A DNA stretch of 12,525 nucleotides. Source: Rubrobacteraceae bacterium. GTDB lineage: Bacteria > Actinomycetota > Rubrobacteria > Rubrobacterales > Rubrobacteraceae. The translations under genes were made by a program, and so were the position numbers. The stretch's first letter is position 1. Every line of letters begins with the position of its first letter. Below the pieces are notes generated by a model, which saw only the letters and a list, made by a program, of their open reading frames with translations, was not told where the DNA came from and searched no databases. Positions 1 to 7,230 of the stretch are shown here, in pieces. The stretch covers positions 1 through 12,525 of the forward strand of contig JAJNDJ010000092.1 of the NCBI GenBank assembly GCA_021156345.1, read 5' to 3'.

Positions 1-1
1 G

Positions 2-589
2 GGGAGCGAAGGACGGGGCTCCATATTCCGCTTCGACACCAGGCAGATAGTGGTGGCCGGCATAATAGGCGGCATCGCGCTGTTTCTCGGGTTCACGCGC
101 CTGGGCTTTATACCGGTACCGATACCGCTCATAGGCAACGCCACGATAATGCACATACCGGCGATCGTCGGTGGGGCGCTGGAGGGACCGATCGTCGGGC
201 TTCTGGCCGGTGCGATCTTCGGAATATTCTCCTTTCTGCAGGCGGATAACCCGGTCTTCCTCAACCCGGTTGTCGCCATTGCGCCCCGCCTGCTCATCGG
301 GGTGGTGGCGTGGGCCGTCTTCGTGGGGCTGCGGCGCTGGAGCGTGGATCTCGCCGCGGCCGCGGCCGGACTGCTGGGATCCTTCGCCAATACGGTAGGG
401 GTGATCGGTCTCGCCATACTCTTCGGGTTGCTGCCCGTTGCCATTATTCCGGCCATCCTGCCGCAGGCCATAGCAGAGGCCGTTCTGGCCGCAGTCGTCA
501 CCGTCGTCATCGTCAGGGGCGTGATGCTCTTCCGCAGCGGCAGGACGACGGCTCCGGAGAACGAGTCGGACGAAGAACGCCGCTATTAG
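2..589 (+). CDS. ECF transporter S component (substrate-binding membrane subunit), 5' partial
   Basis: This is a small, very hydrophobic protein of about six membrane segments, the size expected of an S component, which binds the substrate (vitamin, precursor or metal) in the membrane for an ECF uptake transporter. A GTG at 50 could be a start, but the frame stays open to the window edge. The residues just before it (FRFDTRQIVVAGIIGG) read like the usual N-terminus of this family, so the true start is probably upstream of the window. The stretch ATIMHIPAIVGGALEGPIVG, followed by LLAGAIFGIFSF, resembles the PF12822-type ECF S component family. The polar tail ends in ENESDEERRY. The gene lies 21 bases before ecfA1 and heads a four-gene S-A-A-T module. 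The substrate cannot be told from the sequence; any riboswitch would lie outside the window. Confidence 0.8.
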   Translation, partial: GSEGRGSIFRFDTRQIVVAGIIGGIALFLGFTRLGFIPVPIPLIGNATIMHIPAIVGGALEGPIVGLLAGAIFGIFSFLQADNPVFLNPVVAIAPRLLIGVVAWAVFVGLRRWSVDLAAAAAGLLGSFANTVGVIGLAILFGLLPVAIIPAILPQAIAEAVLAAVVTVVIVRGVMLFRSGRTTAPENESDEERRY

Positions 590-610
590 TCAAGGCGCGG
601 CGCGAGCGCG

Positions 611-1382
611 ATGATCGAGCTAGAGAACGTCTCTTTCACGTATCGTGGGGGCGAGACCGACGCGGTTCCAGCGCTTGCGAACGTCGACCTGAACATAGAA
701 CCAGGCCAGTTCGTCGCGGTCATCGGCCAAAACGGCTCGGGGAAGAGCACGCTGGTCAAGTTGCTTACCGCTATCCTCTACCCGACGGAGGGGAATATCC
801 GTATAGACGGCGTACCCGTGGATAAGGAGCACCGGTGGGATGTGCGGCGAAAGGTATCCGTCGTCTTCCAGGACCCCGACGACCAGCTGATAATGAACAT
901 CATCCGTGCGTATGCTGGGCCTCGAGGAGATCGGCAGTCGCCTGATCGAGGACCTCTCACCGGGGCAGAAGCAGAGGGTCGCCATAGCCGGCGCCCTGGC
1001 GATGCGTCCTCTGTTCTTGATCCTGGACGAGCCGACCTCACTGCTGCCCGTGCCTGTCGCGATGCGTCTGATCTCTACCGTAAGGGACCTGAGCCTCCGC
1101 GAGAACATGGGCGTCGTGCACGTCACCCACTCCATGTATGAGGCCGTCCTCTTCGAGAGGGTCGTTGTCATGGACGCAGGGCGTGTTGTCCTTGACGGCC
1201 CCCCCGCCGAGGTCTTCCGCAACGTCGAGAAGCTGCGGGAGGTCGGTCTCGACGTACCCCTTGCCGCGAGCCTCGCCCACCGGCTGCGAGATCGCGGCAT
1301 CCCGGTGGGAGAAGATATCCTTAACACGTCCGACCTGCGCACCGCTCTCTCTGCCGCCGTAGATCCTTCACCCTCAAGCTGA
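611..1382 (+). pseudogene. ecfA1: ECF transporter ATPase A1, frameshifted with internal loss
   Basis: Two reading frames together make one ABC-type ATPase that would power the ECF transporter. Frame one starts at ATG 611 and carries the Walker A motif GQNGSGKST (residues 39-47) and the Q-loop FQDPDDQL, then loses sense after about residue 98 (near 904). The frame starting near 906 resumes with MLGLEEIGSRLIEDLSPGQKQ (signature LSPGQ), Walker B LILDEPT and the H-loop VVHVTHS, and ends at 1382. Aligned with the neighbouring ecfA2, about 25 codons between the Q-loop and the LGL helix are missing, so this is more than a one-base slip. The lost part includes the DVAFGP region that contacts EcfT in this family. 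The D-loop reads LLPVP instead of the usual LDP. Its stop TGA overlaps the ATG of ecfA2. It is either a true pseudogene or an assembly error. Confidence 0.8.
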
Positions 1383-2257
1383 TGCAGCCCGACGTGGCGA
1401 CCCCGATACTCGAGCTAAGGGGCTTTGCTTACACATACTTGGAAGGTACTCCGAGGGCGAGCGAGGCGGTAAGGGACGTATCCTTCAGGATTCATCGCGG
1501 CGAGCGCGTGGGGATAGTCGGTGCCACTGAGTCGGGCAAGTCTACCGTCGTCGACTCCTTTGCACACCTGCTGCGCCTCGGGCAGGGACAGGTCTTCTAC
1601 AAAGGCGAGGACGTGGCCGCTCTCGGCTACGACAGGGGCAGACTGCGGCGTGAGATCGGGATAGTGTTCCAGCAGCCGGACTCACAGATCATAGAAGACG
1701 TGGTCGGCGCGGACGTTGCCTTCGGACCGACGGCTGCGGCACTCTCTGCTGGTGAGACTCGCCAGCGAGTCGAGGAGAGCCTGGACACCCTGGGGCTTCC
1801 TTATGCGGATTACCGCCTGCGTTACGTCCACGCGCTCTCCGGCGGCCAGCGCAGGCGGGTTGCCATAGCCGGGGTGCTCGCCATGCACACGCCCGTCCTG
1901 GTCCTCGACGAGCCGATGGCGGGCCTAGATCCGCGTGGCCGCAAGGAGCTTCTGGAACTCCTCATCAAGCTGCAGAAGGATCGCGAGCTGACCCTGATCG
2001 TGTGCTCAGCAAGCCTCAACGACGCCAGCCTGCTTTGCGACCGCTTTATCGTCCTGGATCGGGGCACGGTCGTCATGGACGGACCCGTGCGCGAGGTCCT
2101 GCGCCAGGCCGACAGGCTCGCAGAGCTGGACATAACCCTGCCCGAGCCGGTCGTCGGCGCCCGCGAGATGCAGAAGCTCTTCCCCGACTTCCCAACCGAT
2201 CTGCTAACCGAGGACGAGCTCGAGTCCGAGCTTCTAACGAGGTTGGGGACCGTGTAG
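1382..2257 (+). CDS. ecfA2: ECF transporter ATPase A2
   Basis: A 291-residue ABC ATPase that would pair with EcfA1 on the cytoplasmic side of EcfT. Visible motifs are Walker A GATESGKST (47-55), Q-loop FQQPDSQ, signature LSGGQRRR (from 152), Walker B LVLDEP (173-178) and D-loop GLDPRG. The C-terminal extension after about residue 230 is typical of the ECF/CbiO type. The ATG at 1382 overlaps the previous stop (TGATG), which suggests translational coupling. Two deviations stand out. Walker A has Glu50 where Gly is usual. The H-loop reads CSASLNDAS, so the switch His is replaced by Ala210, while alignment to the following LCDR segment is unambiguous. The ORF is intact, so these are likely real features of an asymmetric ATPase pair. 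Confidence 0.88.
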   Translation: MQPDVATPILELRGFAYTYLEGTPRASEAVRDVSFRIHRGERVGIVGATESGKSTVVDSFAHLLRLGQGQVFYKGEDVAALGYDRGRLRREIGIVFQQPDSQIIEDVVGADVAFGPTAAALSAGETRQRVEESLDTLGLPYADYRLRYVHALSGGQRRRVAIAGVLAMHTPVLVLDEPMAGLDPRGRKELLELLIKLQKDRELTLIVCSASLNDASLLCDRFIVLDRGTVVMDGPVREVLRQADRLAELDITLPEPVVGAREMQKLFPDFPTDLLTEDELESELLTRLGTV

Positions 2258-3069
2258 TGCTCGAACTGCAGCGGAACGTCATCTTCGGGCAGTTCGTCGA
2301 GACGGGCTCCTTTATCCATCGCATGGACGCCCGCGTGAAGATCGCCGCGACGTCCGCGCTCATCGTCGCCTCGTTCCTCATAAACAACTTCCTCGGCTTC
2401 GCCGTCGTGCTGCCCCTTCTCGTCGCCATTGGCGTCGTCTCCAGGATACCCCTTGGGTACGTACTTCGGGGCTCGCAAATCTTCATCGCGTTCCTCGTCT
2501 TCATCCTTGCTTTCCAGGTGCTCTTTTACGCGAGAGACGTGCCTGAATCGAGCTACCTGTGGCGGTGGGGCCTACTCTCGGTCTCCACCGAGGGCCTCTA
2601 CACGGCAGGCATTCTCGCGCTGCGCGTCATACTCCTGTACTACGTCACGACCATGCTGATGCTCACGACCTCGCTCGTGGAGCTAACGAATGGCTTAGAG
2701 TTAATCTTCGGCCCGCTACAGCGGCTGAGGGTTCCTGTCAACGAGCTGGTGCTCGTCTTCGTGATCGCCATAAAGTTCGTTCCCATCTTTATCGAGGAAA
2801 TGGAGCGGCTCGCTCGCGCCCAGACGGCCCGCGGCGTCCCTTTTGACGAAGGCGGCGCACTAACCCGTGCACGCCGCCTCGGACGCCTGCTCATCCCTAT
2901 CTTCATAAGCGGCTTCGCCCGTGCCGATACCCTAACCATCGCCATGAACACCCGCAGCTACCGCGGCGGCCGCTACCGCACCAAGCTCCGCCAGATGCGC
3001 GCAAGCCTCTCAGACTGGCTCGCTCTCACACTGGTCATCGCCTGGATAATTGTGGCATGGCTGGTGTAG
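2257..3069 (+). CDS. ecfT: ECF transporter transmembrane subunit EcfT
   Basis: A 270-residue integral membrane protein that couples the ATPases to the S component. The GTG at 2257 overlaps the ecfA2 stop (TAGTG) and gives a normal EcfT N-terminus (MLELQRNVIFGQFVETGSFI). The segment HRMDARVKI near residues 21-29 is typical of the family. Several hydrophobic helices follow. The cytoplasmic coupling helices carry the Ala-Arg-Gly motif as QTARGVPF (189-196) and the second, weaker motif as NTRSYRGG (231-238). The frame is open far upstream of 2257, but that part overlaps ecfA2 and shows no EcfT similarity. The gene ends only a few bases before a convergent gene remnant, and no clear terminator is seen between them. 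Confidence 0.9.
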   Translation: MLELQRNVIFGQFVETGSFIHRMDARVKIAATSALIVASFLINNFLGFAVVLPLLVAIGVVSRIPLGYVLRGSQIFIAFLVFILAFQVLFYARDVPESSYLWRWGLLSVSTEGLYTAGILALRVILLYYVTTMLMLTTSLVELTNGLELIFGPLQRLRVPVNELVLVFVIAIKFVPIFIEEMERLARAQTARGVPFDEGGALTRARRLGRLLIPIFISGFARADTLTIAMNTRSYRGGRYRTKLRQMRASLSDWLALTLVIAWIIVAWLV

Positions 3070-3075
3070 AACAAG

Positions 3076-4204
3076 TCATCTACTTCCAGACTTCGAATGC
3101 CAGGTCTCTGGTTTGGGGACGTCTCTGAGCGCGGGCGCCAAGCAGCATCCTGCGGCCTTGGCGGTGCGGGTGTAGACGAAGGTTCCGCCGCCGACATACC
3201 GTTGCCAGTAGCGGGAGAAGGCTTCGGCGTTCTCCCTGCGGGTGGCGAGGACGTCGGGGACGGGGTGGTACGCGGGTGGGTAGTCCTCGAACCGGCGGAA
3301 GAAGGGGCGGAAGAGGATCCAGATGTAGCGCAACGCGCGGTTCGGAAGGCGGTTTTCGTTGCGTAGGATCAGATACCGCTGGTCGCGCACCGGCGCGAAA
3401 ATCTGGCGGTACGAACGGATGAAGACGGCGGCGTCTTCAGCCGAGGCATCCTCCAGGGAGACCTCGTAGCCGTCGGACTTCTCGGCCACGCGAACGGATT
3501 CTGGCTGAATGCCTTTGCCCATGAGACCTGCGTCTTGCAGGGCAAAGAGCAAGGCGTGTCCCGAAGGATCGCGTCTGGCCGGTACTCGACGAGCATGGCT
3601 TTGCCGAGACGGTACGCCGAGCGCAGGTTGAAGAAGAATGCCGCTGCTGCGACCAGGATCAGCGGTATCCCGACAATGCCGGGAACGTTCCCGATCAGTA
3701 GCAGCGCCCCGGAGAGGAACGCCAGCAAGACCAGGACGACGGATACCCGGAGCTTCCGCACCACCGCCGCCAGCGACTCCTGGAGGGTGTATGCGGTCCG
3801 GATCTTGAGGTCTCGCACGTCGAGGCTGGCGGACCAGCGGGTGGAGTTCTCGTACCCCGCGCCGACGCGCCAGAGATCGTAACTCTCCTCTCGGCGATCC
3901 ACCCACGACAGCGAGCGCCGCGTAAAACGGTCGAAGGGTATGCCTCTGAAGCCGCGCATGGAGAGTCCGAAGGCCAGCTCCGGGTCCACGTGGGAGACGC
4001 CTTTCACGACGCGACCGCGGTCACCGGCCAGCAGGCCGGAGGGGGTGACGCCCCTGTAGCGACCGTGGCGGCGGACAAAGCGCCGGAGATCCGCGTGATG
4101 TGATGCTTGCGCTCGGCGGCCTCCGAGGTTCCCACCTGGTCCAGGATCTGGCGCTGATACTTCCGGAACGGGTGGCGAAACTGTAGGCTGGAGAGCCCTC
4201 CCAT
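3076..4204 (-). pseudogene. Remnant of an SF2-type DEAD/DEAH helicase family protein with membrane segments
   Basis: At least four frame pieces read as one decayed gene. The piece from ATG 4204 has FRHPFRKYQRQILDQV followed by AERKHHI, which resembles the start of helicase family proteins just before Walker A. Walker A and the DEAH motif are absent, so the ATPase core seems deleted. The next frame is open from above 4100 to about 3560 and carries GVSHVDPELAFGLSMRGFRG, FDRFTRRSLSWVDRREESYD and two hydrophobic stretches. Near 3560 the frame shifts, because ILRD continues as ALLFALQDAGLM. It runs through VRDQRYLI, YHPVPDVLATRRENAEAF and RYWQRYVGGGTFVYTRT. Near 3160-3150 it shifts again: one base over, the tail reads GRRMLLGARAQRRPQTRDL and stops at 3080. 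The helicase label rests on recalled family similarity; the frame breaks are seen directly. Confidence 0.6.
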
Positions 4205-4269
4205 CCTATCCGGCCCACGCGAATCGGTGCGTACGGCGCCGGTCCGCGCTCCCCACCGCCTTGCTGATC

Positions 4270-5249
4270 CTAGATCGTCTCCCGCCTGCGGCTCAACTGC
4301 CCGTAGGGGTGTCCTGTGTGGAGACGTTCCATCGAGCTTATTGCGGCTATTCTCTCCAGCGCCATGGTGTCTGCGGCGACGTTGGTTGGGACGCCGTCGC
4401 GTTTGGAGATGGCGATGATGCGGCGTATCCGGTCCTCTATCCGCATGACGCGCGCGGTGGCGCGGCGCTCGTTGTAGCCCTCCAGCTCGTCGGCCACGTT
4501 TATAAGGCCGCCGGCGTTTATTACGTAGTCAGGGGCGTAGAGTATGCCGCGTTCGTAGAGCGCTTCGCCGTTGCCCGACTTGGCAAGCACGTTGTTGGCG
4601 CTCCCGGCGACGATGCGGCAGCGCAACTTCCCTCGTGTATGTCCGTCACGATCAGGTTCGCACCCTCCTCGTGCAGAAGACGGCACAGACAGTAGCCGAC
4701 GTGCCCCAGGCCCTGTACAGCGACGACCCGGCCTTCCAGTGAGGTCGTGCCGAAGACCTCCTCGACGCAGGCCCGCATCCCCTGCAAGACTCCGAGGGCG
4801 GTGAGTGGCGAAGGGTCTCCCGAGCCGCCACGGGTTACGTCGACCCCGACGACGTGTGAGGTCTCGACCCTGATGAAGTTAGCGTCCTCCGTCGAGGTGC
4901 CAACGTCCTCAGCCACTATGTAGCGTCCGCCAAGGGTCTCGATGTAGCGCCCGAACGAGCGGAAGAGCGCCTCGGACTTGTCCGTGTGGGGGTCCCCCAT
5001 GATAACGGACTTCCCGCCCCCGAGGTTGAGGCCGCTCGCGGCGGCCTTGTAGGTCATCCCTCTCGCCAGGCGTAGTACGTCAACTATGGCTTCGTCCTCG
5101 CTGGAGTAGGGGTACATCCTGCATCCGCCTAGAGCCGGGCCGAGCGTGGTGTCGTGGATGGCGACGATAGCCCGTAGCCCCGTCGCCTTGTCGTGGCAGA
5201 ATACGAGCTGTTCGTAGCGGTACTCCGCCAGCTTCTCGAATACTCGCAA
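4270..5249 (-). pseudogene. bcd: Leucine dehydrogenase, disrupted by internal deletion and frameshift
   Basis: Leucine dehydrogenase (EC 1.4.1.9) oxidatively deaminates branched-chain amino acids to 2-oxo acids with NAD. The first frame, residues 1-206, is a clear match in sequence and spacing. [13 protein letters not shown] and the substrate lysines Lys68 (MTYKAA) and Lys80 (NLGGGKS) fall at their usual numbers, and the Rossmann motif GLGHVG is followed by TDI. Near 4630 the frame breaks. A second frame resumes with [18 protein letters not shown] and continues through [19 protein letters not shown] to the normal end LSRRRETI. Compared with recalled Geobacillus leucine dehydrogenase, about 44 codons between TDI and the AGSANN motif are missing, including the FAPCALG motif. 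TTG 5249 is chosen as start because it has a good Shine-Dalgarno sequence and the family N-terminus. The gene is a pseudogene unless the assembly is wrong. Confidence 0.85.
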
Positions 5250-5255
5250 GCCCTG

Positions 5256-5262
5256 TCTCCTT
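5256..5262 (-). promoter_or_regulatory. Ribosome binding site of leucine dehydrogenase
   Basis: On the minus strand AAGGAGA lies six bases upstream of the TTG at 5249. It supports this rare start codon; no better in-frame start is needed because the protein begins exactly where the family does. Confidence 0.6.
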
Positions 5263-5290
5263 TCCCGAACCAGAGGTTCCTAAGGACATT

Positions 5291-5296
5291 ATTCTA
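5291..5296 (-). promoter_or_regulatory. Candidate -10 box for leucine dehydrogenase
   Basis: On the minus strand TAGAAT sits about 41 bases upstream of the start codon in the only AT-richer patch of the 104-base gap. A convincing -35 box is not seen (TTTCGA lies about 15 bases upstream). This is a weak pattern call. Confidence 0.3.
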
Positions 5297-5353
5297 CTAT
5301 CCCTCGGGTTCTCGAAACCGGGCCCCGAAAGTCCCGTGGCAGTATCGACGGGC

Positions 5354-6265
5354 CTACGAAGGTTCAGTAGCAGCGGGCCTAGAGCCCCGGTTACGCCGCC
5401 TCCACCAGAGGAACCCACCGAGGAGCACAGGTGCGAGCCACCAGCCAAAGACGACAGCCGAGATGATAGCCGTCGCGACGTTGAGCGACGCATCCCATGC
5501 CCGTTCCACGACGTCTCCAGGGTCCCAGGTAGGCCTGGGTGGCGGCGGGCTCGTGACAGGTTGGATGCTCAGGGTGATCTGGGAGTAGGCGCTGCGTTGA
5601 TCCAAATACTTTATCCTGCCCTGCACGAGCTCGATCTCCCCACGAACGGTCGTCAACTCGCGCTGGATCGACAGCGCCTCCTCGACGTTCTCAGCCCTGT
5701 CGTAGAGCCTCAGCAGGCTCTCTTCGGTGGCCCTGAGGTTTCGCTCGCGGGACTTGAGATCTACGTATTCCTCGGTCACATCCTGCCCGCTGATGGAGTC
5801 GGTAGTGACCTTCTCGCCCAGGCTTCTCAACTCATCGACCACCCTCTCGAACTCCTCGGAGGGGATCGAGAGTACGAGATCCGCCGTAACGGAGTCGTCG
5901 CTCCTGTAGACCTGCGAGCTTAGTACAGTGCCACCGGCGGCCGCGGCGAGTTGCTGCGCCTGCGCGGCGCTCCTGCGCACATCCTCCGAGCGGAGGCCGA
6001 GGTTGGCTGTCTTGACGACCTTGCGCCCAAAGTCTCCGAGCGCGGCAGGATCTTCGGTTATGCTGGCAGCACCTTCGGAGGATTGCGCCAGATCCGGCCC
6101 AGACCCGGCTTGTGAATCCACACCTGCCGGCTCCCGCCCTACGGACACCCCGCCATCGTCCGATTTCGTTCGGCTGCTCCCGCACGCCGCGAGGGCCAGA
6201 ACGAGGAGCACGAGCGTGCTCGCCCCCAGGATCCTCGCCACCGTTGAAAAACGTCTGGTTCCCAT
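5354..6265 (-). CDS. DUF4349 domain lipoprotein
   Basis: A 303-residue predicted lipoprotein. The N-terminus has basic residues, a hydrophobic core and the lipobox LAAC with Cys28, so it should be exported and lipidated. A low-complexity polar linker follows, then the DUF4349 (PF14257) core: VVKTANLGLRSEDVR, TADLVLSIPSEEFERVVDEL, and VTEEYVDLKSRERNLRATE leading into a charged coiled-coil-like helix. Near the C-terminus a membrane segment (AIISAVVFGWWLAPVLLGGF) is followed by a basic WWRRRNRGSR tail, as usual for this family. The start at 6265 is preferred to 6325 because of its Shine-Dalgarno sequence and signal peptide. The family function is unknown; an envelope role is likely. It lies downstream of the sigma/anti-sigma pair on the same strand, 155 bases away, and may have its own promoter. 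Confidence 0.85.
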   Translation of the reverse strand: MGTRRFSTVARILGASTLVLLVLALAACGSSRTKSDDGGVSVGREPAGVDSQAGSGPDLAQSSEGAASITEDPAALGDFGRKVVKTANLGLRSEDVRRSAAQAQQLAAAAGGTVLSSQVYRSDDSVTADLVLSIPSEEFERVVDELRSLGEKVTTDSISGQDVTEEYVDLKSRERNLRATEESLLRLYDRAENVEEALSIQRELTTVRGEIELVQGRIKYLDQRSAYSQITLSIQPVTSPPPPRPTWDPGDVVERAWDASLNVATAIISAVVFGWWLAPVLLGGFLWWRRRNRGSRPAATEPS

Positions 6266-6270
6266 GGCAT

Positions 6271-6280
6271 CCACCTCTCT
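6271..6280 (-). promoter_or_regulatory. Ribosome binding site of the DUF4349 lipoprotein
   Basis: On the minus strand AGAGAGGTGG lies five bases before ATG 6265. It decides between this start and an ATG at 6325 that would add a poorly fitting leader before the signal peptide. Confidence 0.5.
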
Positions 6281-6420
6281 CGGACGTGTACTCCCCGCGG
6301 AGCACCTTCTCACTCCGAAGGGCACGGCTACGGCCCAACCTACCCCATGTACAATGCCAGGCCTTGATCGGTTCCCTGATAGTCAGCATTTCAGCACGCT
6401 CAGGCTGACGCCTCCGCTTG

Positions 6421-7230
6421 TCAGCGCACCGATTCGGCGATGCGGACCGCCTGCTCCTTTTGCACGTCCGCCTCCAGGCGCAGCGCTACACCTCCTTGCT
6501 CCCAGAGCAGGACAGGGCCGGGGAGGCGCGGGTCCATGGCGGAGGGAATGCGTCCGGCAGCGCTCCAGTATCCAGGACCTCCGTCCACGCTCACCGTCTC
6601 AAGCTCCGATCTGGCAGTAGTCTTTCCTCTGAGATACGCTGGTTCGAGATTGCCCGGGATCTCGGTCAGGACGAGGTTGATCCCGGTGTCTCCTAGTGGC
6701 TGAAGCCCTTCCCTGTAGACGAGCACGACGCCTTCCTTACCGGAGGTCCTGCCCGCGTAGACCTCATCGGGCTTCCCGAGTCCAAGGTTCCTGGGCATGA
6801 GGAGCGCGCCATCCATTGTGGCCCGCGCCTCACGCAGGCTGATCCGCTTCCCCAAGAACCGTGGAGCCAGCGCCGGAGATGTCCCACTCTTGGAGCCGCC
6901 AGCGGCGGGTGCGCCTGCCTCTGACTGCCTCTCGGATGAGCCAGCATCGACAGCCGGCCTACCGTCGCTTTGGATGTCCTCCGCCACGAACCAGTCGCTG
7001 ACAGTGGCACGCAAACTTGGGGAGAGGGTAGGGACGGCGACGACGAGCACGAACGCCGCCGCCACCGCCGCCCAACGCATCTTTGGAAAGACCATACGGA
7101 ACCTTTGGGGCCGGCTGTCCTCTTCTTCATCGAGCAGGTTGCGGGCGGCGTGCGCGACGTCCGGCGTCGGAGGATAATCGATGAGGGACCCAAGCTCCCT
7201 CAGCTCTCTCTCGAGTTCTCTATCCTGCAT
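6421..7230 (-). CDS. Membrane-anchored anti-sigma-like protein (DUF4367-like extracytoplasmic domain)
   Basis: A 269-residue single-pass membrane protein, probably the regulator that holds the adjacent sigma factor. The cytoplasmic N-terminus (1-50) is charged and helical ([20 protein letters not shown]) and lacks the HxxxCxxC zinc motif of ZAS anti-sigma factors. One membrane segment covers about residues 52-69 ([18 protein letters not shown]). The outer part has a linker rich in Gly, Ala and Ser. It then has a domain with [48 protein letters not shown], and a C-terminal [14 protein letters not shown] and AVRIAESVR, which resembles DUF4367-type proteins. The start at ATG 7230 has a strong Shine-Dalgarno sequence. 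It overlaps the sigma gene end by 11 bases, so the two are coupled. The role is inferred from position and topology. Confidence 0.75.
   Translation of the reverse strand: MQDRELERELRELGSLIDYPPTPDVAHAARNLLDEEEDSRPQRFRMVFPKMRWAAVAAAFVLVVAVPTLSPSLRATVSDWFVAEDIQSDGRPAVDAGSSERQSEAGAPAAGGSKSGTSPALAPRFLGKRISLREARATMDGALLMPRNLGLGKPDEVYAGRTSGKEGVVLVYREGLQPLGDTGINLVLTEIPGNLEPAYLRGKTTARSELETVSVDGGPGYWSAAGRIPSAMDPRLPGPVLLWEQGGVALRLEADVQKEQAVRIAESVR

Noticed and set aside
899..912. Programmed ribosomal frameshift in ecfA1
   Set aside because: No slippery heptamer is visible, and codons are missing as well, so a frameshift alone would not restore the protein.
620..1342. Minus-strand frame of 240 codons opposite ecfA1
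   Set aside because: Antisense shadow of the ATPase motifs; Ser/Arg-rich with no family signal.
2002..2256. Upstream extension of the ecfT reading frame
   Set aside because: It overlaps the conserved end of ecfA2 in another frame and has no EcfT similarity before GTG 2257.
3097..3366. Plus-strand frame of 89 codons after ecfT
   Set aside because: It is the complement of the helicase-family remnant, whose minus-strand frames hold recognisable conserved text.
5306..5325. Inverted repeat CGGGTT ... AAACCG between DUF4349 and leucine dehydrogenase
   Set aside because: Imperfect and short, with no T-run; it could be chance in GC-rich DNA.
6382..6409. Possible terminator hairpin after the anti-sigma-like gene (GTCAGC ... 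GCTGAC, or TCAGC ... GCTGA)
   Set aside because: The stem is only five or six pairs, the loop is long or the alternatives compete, and there is no T-run on the minus strand.
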